DNA of 64,000 bases. It comes from Sycobia sp. Sy_11. Lineage: Eukaryota; Arthropoda; Insecta; Hymenoptera; Epichrysomallidae. Location: NCBI GenBank assembly GCA_018907035.1, contig JACCIC010000027.1, forward strand, positions 124,001-188,000, written 5' to 3'. Every line of letters starts with the position of its first letter. Position 1 is the stretch's first letter. Below, in pieces: positions 1 through 10,596 of the stretch. A program made the translations under genes and the position numbers. The notes beneath the pieces were generated by a model that saw nothing but the letters and a program-made list of their open reading frames with translations, ran no database searches and was not told the origin of the DNA.

Positions 1-457
1 GAATGATGGCAATTGTAAAAAAAGTTCAATGTATACAAATGATATTACAGAAGCTATTTAGGTATATATTATTTGACAAATTGAATTTTACTACATGAAT
101 TTATAAGAAACAATAAACATATATTTTTTATAGGAGTGAGTTGTATCTGAAAGTGATGATAAATATTCATTCTATTTATCAGAAGGATCAAAAAGTTTGA
201 AAAGCAAGTCTAAAGAGAAAAATTATTAAAGACTTTCTAATCAATGTTTAAATTAAGTTTAAACGATGTATTTAATGTGTATTTAATGTATGTTTAAATT
301 AAGTTTTTAATAAAATCAAATTGTTTATTTAATGCAATGTTTATAATTAAAAAAATGCAAATATAGCATTTAAATATATAAGCACGTAAATCCACAGAAA
401 TGAATCACAGTATTGGTATATGCACGCGTGCTATTTGTGGTTGTATTATGTTACCAC
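1..457. other. AT-rich DNA without recognisable features
   Basis: I see no coding potential, RNA gene or repeat boundary here. The last bases (449-454, TGTTAC) match six bases just outside the other end of the long inverted repeat and may be part of a target-site duplication. Confidence 0.5.
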
Positions 458-633
458 AGAGATAATAAGGAGAGATTGCCGATGCCATAGCGAAAGGCTC
501 GACGATTTTCGAGCGCCAGGAAAGTGCGCCCTCAATAGACCCAACTGCTACACTAACGCGCCAACCCAACGTCACAGCTACGTCAGCATAAATTAATGTG
601 CGCATTTGCCTACATCACAGCTCGTGACGTAGG

Positions 634-695
<62 letters not shown>

Positions 696-2090
696 CTGTA
701 CGCTTCTGTTCAAGGCGACGTTGTTGTTTTCCTTTGGATCATACAGAGGCTAAGCCAAAACATATCTAATATGCGCACGAGCATCAGAAAGCAATTCAGA
801 CCCGAACTCCAATGCCAGTTTCATAATGCAGACGAATTTTTGATTATGCAGAATATCAAGACTTTCCTTTCTTCCATTGTAGAAATTTCAAATTGAGTCT
901 TATGATTTGGTGCTAAAATTGATATTCCTTAATTAGTTTAAAAAATTTAATTTTAATATTTAATGCTTATATTATATTATAGTGAATAACGCGTAGGAAC
1001 AAAAAGTGAAAATTCATTAATTGTCTCCAATATTAAAAATATAAAGAATAATATAAAACAAAAATTTAACTTTTTAATTTTTAACAGTTATACGTTATCT
1101 AAATTATAACTACAAGATATAGATTTACATTCTACAACGTTTTACAATAGGATAGAATTTAAAGTTTTGTATTTTATACAATATGCGTTATCAATAAAAA
1201 ATGTATAAGTATTTTAAATAATTATAAGTAATGATAGGAGCTTAAACATATTTTTAAAATATATGAGTATGACGTAGATTTTAATGTCAACGTAGTTGAT
1301 CAACCCATATCTGTGATACTACATACTAAATAGAATTCATAAATCAACACATTATTCCTAGTTTCCTTCACATTCAAACAGCATACTTTTCATTTTTATT
1401 TATTATAATCTATTCTGTATTGTTACTTATTGATATTTTAAACAATTCGTGTAATTCCAATTTAACACAAAGATTGGTCTAAGGAATAGAGTCATTTTTG
1501 CATAAACTAATAATGAAATGATTCCGTTTTTTGTTTACAATATTATAGTTTTTGTGGACATAACCTCACTTATGATAAAATTATCTATTGAAGAAATTTT
1601 TAAAAACAGATTATATTATAGAGTAATTGCAATAATTTATTCAATTCTGATAATTATAGTATAAAATTTGACGTATTAGATTATTAAGATTACGTATATA
1701 TTTTGAGCCGCTTGCTTATAAATATTATAGAAATTGATAACAAAAAAATTTTTTGAAATAATTGAATAAAAAATTATAGATGAGATCAAAATATAACACT
1801 TATTTTCCATGAAATTTTTCTCTAAAAGAAAAAAAAACCGAATACAAAGAGATCGTTTGAAAAAGAAATTGTAGAAAAATAAGTGGTGAAAAAAATGGTG
1901 AGATAAAAAAAATTGATAAAAATCAAACCAGATTAAAAAACATAAGAAAAAATCCCAGAAAAAATTTAGTTAAAAAATTAAAAAAAAAACGTTTAAATAA
2001 AACCGATTTCAAAAAATAAATTGAAATAACATTAGTTTTCAAAAATGTAAAAAAGTACGAAATATCGATAGATTACTGCCGTATAATAAA
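458..2090 (+). repeat. Left arm of a long inverted repeat
   Basis: This arm matches the reverse complement of about 3716-5376. Matching blocks include the outer end (AGAGATAATAAGG against CCTTATTATCTCT), the GC-richer block at 480-600 against 5230-5345, the block at 698-890 against 5015-5205, and the inner end at 2060-2085 against 3722-3750. The arms differ by scattered substitutions and by a (TA)n expansion at 636-694 present only here. No protein is encoded. The shape fits a non-autonomous DNA transposon with long terminal inverted repeats or a foldback element. The superfamily cannot be told from the sequence. Confidence 0.85.
636..694. repeat. (TA)n microsatellite
   Basis: An uninterrupted TA dinucleotide array of about 59 bases. 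The corresponding place in the opposite arm (near 5208-5220) has only a short TA-rich stretch, so the array expanded after the arms diverged. Confidence 0.95.
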
Positions 2091-2092
2091 CT

Positions 2093-2423
2093 TGTCGGGT
2101 TTGCGTATATTTATGTCTTGCAATAAATATTACTTCTACCGCTTGACTCCGTTGTGCGGCTTAATCCTCGCCCGAACATACGCGAGTATTAAATTAAGGA
2201 AAACTAGGATCGGTTAGGATGCTTGGATGTCGAACTGAAACGAGTCTACGTTTTGATATATATAATGCTTTTATTACAAATACAAAGCGTACGTGTACTC
2301 TCTAGTAACTATACGACTAGACTAAATCAACTATAGCGTGGATGCGCTTCGCTGCCTCCGCTACCCCACTTTCGGTGGTTAGGGCGCTAGTGGCGTGGTT
2401 ATGTGGGAGATGCAATCCCCACA
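2093..2423 (-). mobile_element. LTR of a Gypsy-type element (3' LTR)
   Basis: Read on the minus strand, an LTR-like block starts TGTGGGGATTGC directly after a G-rich polypurine tract. It contains an AATAAA-type signal about 160 bases in and ends CCCGACA, giving TGT...ACA termini over about 331 bp. It lies in the loop of the long inverted repeat. No 5' partner LTR is present in the window, so this is the 3' end of a truncated insertion. The left boundary is the less certain one. Confidence 0.6.
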
Positions 2424-2434
2424 CGCCTCCCCCC
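2424..2434 (-). other. Polypurine tract next to the LTR
   Basis: The minus strand reads GGGGGGAGGCG immediately before the TGTGGGG start of the LTR. This is the expected arrangement for plus-strand priming in an LTR retrotransposon. Confidence 0.6.
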
Positions 2435-2770
2435 AAATTGAGATTTTTCCGCATATATATACAGAAGGAAAAATCTTAAATTTAAGGGATCTTTATTTAC
2501 ATGAGCTTAATCTAGATTCTTATAAACTAATACAATTTTGACCTGGGGTGTTTCACGAAATACAGCCCCTAGGCGCTCTAGTCTATTTTTGTTGAATGGG
2601 TTAAAGCTAAGCATGTAGTTATGCAAGCTTCCATCCCTTCAGGATAGCGAGCTCCTCATGGATTCCCCTTGCAGGCGTAATTCAGGGCTCACGTACCTGT
2701 AACAGAAATTTTTCGCAAAAAAATTAGTGTCATGCGGTAAGTAGTCCCTACTCTATCTACAGGAGTTATT

Positions 2771-3080
2771 CTAACTGCGACTCCTATATCGCCGCAGAAT
2801 ATTCGGATGGCGCCGTTTCCTCCTAGGTGCCACAGTATTGGTTTTAACGGGCAAGCGCGCTCGAGGATCTGCTCCGGGCGGGTACGTCCTGACCAGGAAT
2901 GGTAGCTCGGGAGAGTGTTCGCGACACGGTATTGTTTCATCGTCGTTCGACGAGTCCCGGAACTCGTTTCTGTATACTGAGCCAAGTGTCTCGTCTTCGT
3001 GGCCAGAATCGTCGCTTATAGTTAGCGCGTCCTCGTCACGGGCGAGTCTGTCTGTCGGGGTTGAGGGTTCGGTGCAAGAA
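2771..3080 (-). pseudogene. Pol C-terminal tail remnant of the 2.1 kb LTR element
   Basis: An open frame of about 100 codons with no start codon ends in TAG at 2771-2773. It reads an acidic stretch (many D, E and S, for example SDDSGHEDE) followed by a strongly basic end (PRRKRRHPNILRRYRSRS). I recognise no catalytic motif. Its place 5' of a 340-base untranslated stretch, polypurine tract and LTR suggests the C-terminal tail of a Gypsy pol; family D below also has an acidic-then-basic pol tail. Family assignment is inference. Upstream pol is missing, so the element is 5' truncated near 3080. Confidence 0.45.
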
Positions 3081-3715
3081 AATATGTCGGAATATTTCCG
3101 AAAAATATTTTATATGAATATTGTTCTTATATACGAACATTTGTTTTTGTTTTTCTACGAAAAGGTTTACATATATAAATATTTTTAGTTTAATGATTAA
3201 AAATCTACCAATGTATTATTATTAGTTAAAATAATAGTAATAAACGGTATTAATTAATAGAATAAAACTTATGTTTTCTATAAAATTGTTTGATTGATAG
3301 ATCTTTTAAAAATAAAATTTTTTATGTACAGCTGATTCCGTTAACTATTTTAGAAGCTACGATATTTAGAAACAACGTTCGGAGATTTCTTTGGATCTGC
3401 AAGTATCGCCGGACCACTTTGGGGTACAAAAATCTGACAAAAGGAGTATTACATTTGACATGAGGGTACAGTCTTATTACAAACACTGTTCGGGCATTAT
3501 TCGACTAAGCCCTTTTTAATCAACTCTATAAATCAAAAAGTCATCAACGCGTAAAAAGAAGTTCATTGATATAGTTAAATTGGGATGTTTGGCACTGACT
3601 TCGAAAAATCAAATTGATTTTTCAGGTGAGATGTCCTGGATATTATCACTAAGGCCATTTGAGTGTGATAATATTAATGGCCTATTATTTCTCGAAAAAT
3701 TATTTTCCCCCATTT
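3081..3715. other. Core of the long inverted repeat, with two small hairpins
   Basis: This AT-rich core between the arms has no coding potential. Two perfect or near-perfect hairpins stand side by side: GAAAAATCA / TGATTTTTC with a 3-base loop near 3605-3625, and GATATTATCAC / GTGATAATATT with a 13-base loop near 3640-3675. The block AGGCCATT is also repeated in inverted form around the second hairpin. Confidence 0.5.
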
Positions 3716-5376
3716 AACGCCACAGTAATAGTCTATCGATATTTCGTACTTTTCTTTTTTACCTTTTTTTGAACTAATTTTATTTCAACTTATTTTTTTA
3801 TTTTTTTGAACTATATTTTTTTGGATTTTATCTTATGTGATCTTTAAACTGGTTTGACTTTTATGAATTTTTTTTATCTCACAAATTTTTTTTCATCAAC
3901 TTTTTTTCTGCATATTCTTTTTCCATCGATTTTTTTGTATCCGGTTTTATTTTTTTCTTATAGAGAAAAATTGCATGGAAAATAAGTTTTATATATTGAT
4001 TTCATCTATAATTTTTTATTCAATTTTTTCAAAAAACTTTTTTGTGATTAATTTCTATAACATTTGTAATCAAGCGAATCAAAATCTATACGTAATCTAT
4101 ATATCTAGCATTTTTACCAGTTTTTTATATAAATTTGACAAGCTTTTCGAAACAGCTCTGTATTCAATTATATATATTAAATAATATGCATTGAAGGGTA
4201 TAAACATTGTATTATATGTTCTTTAAAATTTTATACTATAATTTTCAGAATAAAATAAATTATTGCAATTACTTTTATAATATACATAAATAATTCATAT
4301 AATGTATTTTTCACAATTACTTCAATAAATCATTTTATCATAAGTGAGGTTATGTCCACAATCACTGTAATATTATAAATAAACAAACAGAATCATTTCA
4401 TTAGTTTATACAGAAAATGACTCTATTTCGTAGACTAATCTTTGTGTGCGATCGGAATTACACGAATTGTTTAAAATATCAATCAGTAAAAATACAGAGT
4501 AGATTATAAGAAATATAGATGAAAAGTATGCTGTTTGAATGTGAAGGAAACTAGGAATAATGTATTCATTTATGAATTCTATTTAGTATGTAGTATCACA
4601 GATATGGGTTGATCAACTACGTTGACACTAAAATTTACGTCATACTCGTATATTTTAAAAATATGTTTAAGCTCATATCATTACTTATAATTATTTAAAA
4701 TACTTATACATTTTTTATTAATAAGGCATATTGTATAAAATACAAAACTTTAAATTCTATCCTATTGTAAAACGTTGTAGAATGTAAATCTATATCTTGT
4801 AGTTATAATTTAGATAACGTATAACTGTTAAAAATTAAAAAGTTAAATTTTTGTTTTATATTATTCTTTATATTTTTAATATTGGAGACAATTAATGAAT
4901 TTTCTCTTTCTGTTCCTACAATAGTATATAAGCATAAAATATTAAAAATAAATTTTTTAATCTAATTATGGAATATCAATTTTAGCATAAAATCATAAGC
5001 CTCAATTTGAAATGTCTACAATGGAAGAAAGGAAAATCTTGATTTTCTGCATAATCAATAATTCGTCTGCATTATGAAACTGGCATTGGAGTTCGGGTCT
5101 GAATTGCTTTCTGATGCTCGTGCGCATATTAGATATGTTTTGGCTTAGCTTCTGTATGATTCAAAGGAAAGCAGAACCGTCGCATTGAACAGAAGCGTAC
5201 AGCTATATCTATATATATTTATTGCAAATATGCACATTAATTTATGCTGACGTAGTTGTGATGTTGCGTTGGCGCGTTAGTGTAGCAGTTGCGCCTATTG
5301 AGGGCGCACTTTCCCGGCGCTCGAAAATCGTCGATCCTTTCGCATATGGCATCGGCAATCTCTCCTTATTATCTCT
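3716..5376 (-). repeat. Right arm of the long inverted repeat
   Basis: Reverse complement of about 458-2090. The outer end CCTTATTATCTCT at 5364-5376 is followed by TGTTAC (5377-5382), which also occurs at 449-454 just outside the left arm. The pair could be a short target-site duplication, although a few bases (CAC) lie between TGTTAC and the left arm. The long T-rich reading frames within the arm look like composition artefacts. Confidence 0.85.
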
Positions 5377-6163
<787 letters not shown>

Positions 6164-6571
6164 AAATTTATAAAGACAAAGCGTGTTTTTGTTTGTACAC
6201 GATAACCGAAAAAACTACTAAATCGATTGTTCTGAAATTTGACATATAGAATCTATATTATCTTGGCAAGGACGTAGGCTATATTTTTTATTGAAAATCA
6301 TTTTTGTTTCATCAATAAATTACGTTAATTTTTTAACGCTACTAGGTGGCGTCTTGAATCCCGAACATCAACTCAAAGTAGTCCGCTTAAAGTATTAATA
6401 TCAGGCCTGCTCAGACGAATGATCGATCATATTCAACTTTAGGATTCGTATTCTAAAGAAGGTGTGACGTTTGTCGGTATAACCCTTTTTGTTTTTCAGG
6501 TTAATCTGATATTCCTCACACATATATGGATATCTTTTGATTTTTGTAAATTTGATTTTCTCTTACGTAGG

Positions 6572-6636
<65 letters not shown>

Positions 6637-6767
6637 ATCTCTCTCTGTCCCTGTCTCTAGCTCTCTGTCTTTGTTTCTTCTTCTCTTATAAAATGGTTCT
6701 GTATGCCAAATCATACTGAATATAGTTTGTGATGATAAATTATATATTTTTTTTATACATTATATTA
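6164..6767 (-). repeat. Interspersed repeat R1, copy a, first segment
   Basis: This block matches 38371-39622 (same direction) and, inverted, about 54540-55104. Shared landmarks are TTTATAAAGACAAAG, the stretch around 'gaaatttgacatatagaatc', 'ctactaggtggcgtcttgaa' and the (CT)n array at 6576-6630 that matches a shorter GA-rich stretch at 54610-54680. It encodes no protein that I recognise. Strand is given relative to the AATAAA of the 54 kb copy. R1 is interrupted at 6767 by mariner sequence and resumes at 8450. Confidence 0.75.
6576..6630. repeat. (CT)n microsatellite in R1
   Basis: About 55 bases of pure CT dinucleotide followed by imperfect CT. It creates spurious serine-leucine and arginine-glutamate repeat frames on both strands. 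Confidence 0.95.
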
Positions 6768-7163
6768 TCAGGTATGTGAATAAGTCTTTCCCGTTTTTTT
6801 TTTTCAAATTTTGAGCCTTTATTGTGAAAAAATGGTTACAAATGAATTTTCAATAATCTTTCAATAATCTCTCGAGTATGCCGACTTACCTTTCAATTTC
6901 CTGCTTTCTCGTCTATGCCTCGTGTTGGCTGTTTCTCTGTTCGTTCTCGCGGGCTCGTTCAATGGCGTACTCTCTTTTCCATTTTTTTCTTTCCGTTCCG
7001 TTGATCCGCTAGTTCCAGGTACATCTGTTTGTCGTTTGTCGTTGTCGGGCGTTTCTGTGGCCCGTCTTGATTTGGTAAGGCCTCCCTCGCTTCTCGCTGA
7101 TATCGGTGCGTGTTGCCCCCTAATACACTCCCGGTTTGGCTGAGGCTATGTTCCATTATATTA
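6768..7163 (-). mobile_element. Duplicated mariner terminus followed by filler DNA
   Basis: Bases 6768 to about 6857 repeat the end of the intact mariner next door (terminal repeat, polyA-like T run, 'gagcctttattgtgaaaaaa'), then switch to about 300 bp of unrelated GC-richer DNA. The full element then starts at 7164 with the same flanking bases, CATTATATTA, before both copies. The filler has a short minus-strand frame (residues such as YLELADQRNGKKKMEKR) of no recognised family. The structure resembles aborted gap repair with filler capture or a tandem insertion. Confidence 0.6.
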
Positions 7164-8449
7164 TCAGGTATGTGAATAAGTCTTTCCCGTTTTTTTTCAA
7201 ATTTTGAGCCTTTATTGTGAAAAAATGGTTACAAATGAATTATTGAAAGTATTGGCCATCGCTAGCTACAACTTTTTCCCATCTTTCTGGCAACATACGA
7301 ATCCCGTTGCGAAAAAATTCGACCGGTTTGGCCTCTATCCAGTCATCCACCGATTTTTTGGCTTCCTCGTAGGAATGGAAGTGCTGGTCAGCCAGGTCAT
7401 GCGTCATCGATCTGAAGAGATGGTAATCAGACGGAGCAACGTCTGGACTATACGGCGGGTGGGGTAGGACTTCCCATTTGAGCGTTTCTAAGTATGTTTT
7501 CACCGGCGGTGCAACATGTGGGCGAGCATTGTCATGTTGCAAAATAACTTTGTCGTGCCTGTCGGAGTATTGTGGCCGTTTTTCTCGCAGTGCGTGGCTC
7601 AAACGCATCAATTGTCGTCGATAGACCTCGCCTGTGATCCTTTCATTCGGTTTCAGAAGCTCATAGTAAACCACACCTAGCTGGTCCCACCATATACAGA
7701 GCATGAGCTTGGCGCCATGAATATTTGGCTTGGCCGTCGATGATGATGCATGGCCGGGTAGTCCCCATGATTTTCTTCACTTCGGATTATCGTAACGTAT
7801 CCACTTTTCATCGCCAGTCACGATACGATGCAGAAAACCCTTTCTTTTATGTCGCTGAAGCAGCTGTTCGCAAGTGAAAAAACGTCGTTTGACGTCTCTC
7901 AGCTTCAGTTCGTACGGCACCCAATTTCCTTGCTTTTGGATCATTCCCATGGCTTTCAAACGCTTGGAAATGGTTGTTCGGTCAACTCCCAATGCTTCAG
8001 CAAGTTCTTCTTGCGTTTGACAAGAATCTTCATCAAGTAAAGTCGACAATTCTCGATCTTCAAAGATTTGCGGCCGCCCGGAACGCTCCTTGTCTTCCAC
8101 GTCGAAATCACCGCTTTTGAAGCGTCGAAACCATCCGCGAACACTTGAATCATCGACACAACCTTCTCCATAAGCCTCCTGAAGCAATCGATGCGTCTCG
8201 GCAGCAGATTTCTTCAAATTGAACCAATAAAGTGAAACTTCCCGCAAATGACGTTGACTCGGCTCAAATTTCGACATTTTCACGATATCAAAAATTTATG
8301 ATGCGAAAAAATTTTAACTAATGTGTTAGTATGGAATTGTTGACATATGAATAAGCTTTGATTATGACATATGTAACCATTGAATACTCGCACAGTATTG
8401 GTGGCGCCATCTCTTACAAAAAACGGGAAAGACTTATTCACACTCCTAA
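7164..8449 (-). mobile_element. mariner transposon, copy 1
   Basis: A full-length Tc1/mariner-class element of 1286 bp with imperfect terminal inverted repeats (TCAGGTATGTGAATAAG at one end, TTAGGAGTGTGAATAAG at the other) and TA dinucleotides at both borders (7162-7163 and 8450-8451). It is nearly identical to 32870-34158. It lies in R1, whose uninterrupted version is seen near 54500-54600. Confidence 0.93.
7240..8283 (-). pseudogene. mariner transposase with one nonsense codon
   Basis: The frame spans 348 codons including the stop and starts MKMSKFEPS. The N-terminal part (about residues 1-110) has the paired helix-turn-helix layout of mariner transposases, including the GRP-type linker (SGRPQIF). 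The catalytic triad is visible as VTGDEKW, LQHDNARPH and SPDVAPSDYH, with 34 residues between the second and third aspartates, the D,D34D signature of mariner. The single defect I see is a TGA at codon 169, where the 33.5 kb copy has CGA, a C-to-T change at a CpG. All catalytic aspartates remain. The enzyme would cut and paste the element at TA sites in the nucleus, but this copy is interrupted. Confidence in family is high; subfamily is not assigned. Confidence 0.93.
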
Positions 8450-8690
8450 TAACTTCAGAATTGTGACAGAGACTGTGGTTTTTTTAGTGCGAACAAAAGA
8501 GATGATGGCAAAATAGGGTTCTTTACCAACAACCTTGAAACTATGTATATATAAATAAAATATATCGTCACTTCTGCATAAAAAGGCAATATGCACCGTC
8601 TGCTTAAAGAATATACTATGCGCATACCAAGCTTTTGCTTGAATTTCAGTTGGTATCACTACGAAAATATTCATGATATTTAATCGAAAA

Positions 8691-8697
<7 letters not shown>
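8450..8697 (-). repeat. Interspersed repeat R1, copy a, second segment
   Basis: It continues R1 after the mariner and matches, inverted, about 54290-54525 (shared 'gcataaaaaggcaatatgc'-like and 'gaatttcagttg' blocks). It ends in a (TA)n array at 8697-8727 that carries the family B LTR. Confidence 0.75.
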
Positions 8698-8727
<30 letters not shown>

Positions 8728-8732
<5 letters not shown>

Positions 8733-9926
8733 CGGGATGGGTTCGATTTATAAAACTCGAATATCGACGTGCAACCGCTCCCGTACGGTCCGCGCGCAAC
8801 CCACGTTGCTCTAACTTCTCGCCGTCTGGGGAATAAGCGCCCGTCGGCGGTGGAGTCTCGGCGCGCCACAACGCGCCGACCCGTTACAAAATTTGACTCG
8901 CAAATGCGCGAGTTTACTTACGCGTCTCGTGCGCAGTGCTCTGGCAACGAGCACCACGTCCGCAGCAAAGTGGCTCCTTCCCCAAGGAGATCCGTGACCA
9001 GCTCAGATCGCACGGCGGAAAGATTTCGCCGTGCCCGCAGAGGTGGGTGGATCGTACGCGAGGGATTGACACATGCGGGAAAAACAGGGAAGGTGGACGA
9101 AGACTGTGAGAAAGAACAAAGAAAACGAGAACGTGATTTATAATTACAACGTTTATTTTCAGCGCGGCAGGCTACACCGAATAACAAGTTAAGAGACGCA
9201 AGACTTGCGCGTGCGCGGCAACAATCTCGGAATCATCCAGACTGCAATACGCGTCCACACTATCTCTCACTCTCATTCTCTCTCACACACACACACTCAT
9301 TCGCTCGCTAGCGGGGCGCCCCGCAAGGGCGTTCTCGCGTGGATTAAACTTCTCGTACTTACAGCGGGGCGTCCCCCAGGAGTACGGATGTAGGCACAGA
9401 GCGGTAGACGCGAACAGTCGCGAGCAACAGACGGCAGCGATCCACCTACACCGTCTGCGCAGTCTCTACACGAACGCGTGCACGAGCGCGATGCGCTGGG
9501 ACGCGCCGCAGGTGCTGGCTGTCTCGGCGGGGGTGGAAGGGTCTCCTTCTCGATTCCGGCGACACCACCAGTCGACGGCTCCTGCAGACACCTCACCAGG
9601 TTTCGCACACTACTCTCTTCCGCGAACTCGGTACACGTAGCTGCAGATGGAGCAGAACTCGTTACGACGTTTCTTCCTTCTGCTCCCTTTGTCTTTCTCA
9701 TCAGAGAATCATCTCAGAATTACTTTGCACGGGGACGGGGCACACGTGATTCCCTTATCCGGAACACGAGACTAACTCACTGTACTTCGCTCCTCTCCGA
9801 GATGAATCTTCGTTCCCCCTTCTTCCCGCTCTTCTTGCGCGGCCGGCCGCTGCGTCGAGGTCGCGCGGTGTTTACATATATGCATGCGCCGCGGCTTACG
9901 AGGCGCATTTCGGATGCGACCTTGTG

Positions 9927-9929
<3 letters not shown>
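8728..9929 (-). mobile_element. Solo LTR, family B, copy 1
   Basis: A GC-rich block of about 1.2 kb sits between two (TA)n arrays. On the minus strand it starts TGTCACAAGG and ends CCCGTTATA, where the second copy (39623-40457) ends CTCGTTACA, so one terminal base has mutated. An AATAAA lies near 9150 on the minus strand. The two copies align over blocks such as GGGGCGTCCCCCAGGA and 'acggcagcg'. No internal coding region exists, so a solo LTR is the simplest reading. The open frames within it are GC composition artefacts. Confidence 0.7.
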
Positions 9930-9969
<40 letters not shown>

Positions 9970-10005
9970 CTATATTGTATGTATATTATATATACATATT
10001 TTAAA

Positions 10006-10443
10006 TACGATTTCTACTGATAAATATTGTATTGGCGTGTACGGGTAGTTGATTACGATATCCCGTTGCCTCAAGACGATTTCTATAGATAATTGTGTTT
10101 TCGGATGCTAGAATACAATGTTCAGGTGTCTCTGGGCAATTTTTACGGGGAATATTATATTTAGTTGATAGAAAACAAGATTCAGGTATGAGAAAATCAG
10201 CTTCTATGGGAAGATTCGTGTTGGGACGTTAAAATACGATATTTAGATCTTTCCAAACTACTTCTATGGGGAGTATTGTGTTTAGTCGTTAGGAAACGAT
10301 GTTCAGGTATATCGGATCAACTTCTACGGGGAGTTTTATGTTCGGATGATAGAATGCGATTTTCAGGTGTTATGGAATGACTTCTACAAAGAGTTTCAAA
10401 TTCGGACGGTAGAAGATGATGTCCAGGTATGTCGAAACGATGG
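10006..10443 (-). repeat. 60-bp minisatellite, about seven units
   Basis: Degenerate units of about 60 bp repeat the pattern 'acttctacggggag', then 'gttcgga', then 'agaat.cgatgttcaggt'. Unit starts fall near 10006, 10072, 10135, 10198, 10260, 10320 and 10380. The same family occurs inverted at 53985-54262 and in mixed orientation at 42640-42905. It continues R1 copy a, because 'atatcccgttgcctca' adjoins the units here and at 54 kb. Confidence 0.85.
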
Positions 10444-10582
10444 TGGTCGCTCTCTCGATTCTTCGTGCTCTTTCTTCGGTAGCTGGGTGGTGAAGAAGTT
10501 CTTCTCCTCGTGCTTCCTCCTTCTTCGCTGTCGCGCGCGAACAGTCGGTTTTCACCGAGAACCGGCAATTTAGCTGGTTACA
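10444..10582 (-). mobile_element. Start of a 3' LTR (family A candidate)
   Basis: The minus strand starts TGTAACCAGC directly after a purine-rich tract. The same sequence occurs at 24655-24821, which starts TGTAACCGGCC and abuts (TA)n. It may be the U3 start of a longer LTR that continues through the minisatellite and R1 towards 6164, because the R1 copy at 54 kb ends GTACA beside (TA)n. That extension is inference, and the matching 5' LTR was not found. Confidence 0.55.
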
Positions 10583-10596
10583 AACTCCCCCTTCCA
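10583..10596 (-). other. Polypurine tract
   Basis: The minus strand reads GGAAGGGGGAGTT just before the TGTAACC LTR start, as expected at the 3' end of an LTR retrotransposon. Confidence 0.6.

Noticed and set aside
3975..4184. 69-codon frame with a hydrophobic, membrane-like sequence
   Set aside because: It is T-rich low-complexity DNA in an arm of the inverted repeat, and the other arm does not keep the frame.
6464..6719. Serine-leucine and arginine-glutamate repeat frames across the (CT)n array
   Set aside because: They are the translation of a dinucleotide repeat. Both strands and several frames are open for the same reason.
7828..8040. Plus-strand frame opposite the mariner transposase
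   Set aside because: It is antisense to a clear transposase and recurs opposite the second copy (33171-33491), so it is a shadow.
9297..9927. Overlapping 134- and 149-codon frames in GC-rich DNA
   Set aside because: They lie within the family B LTR on both strands. GC-rich sequence has few stops, and no domain is visible.
10006..10443. Regular 60-bp units as a CRISPR array
   Set aside because: The units are degenerate along their whole length with no conserved-repeat and unique-spacer pattern, and the genome is eukaryotic.
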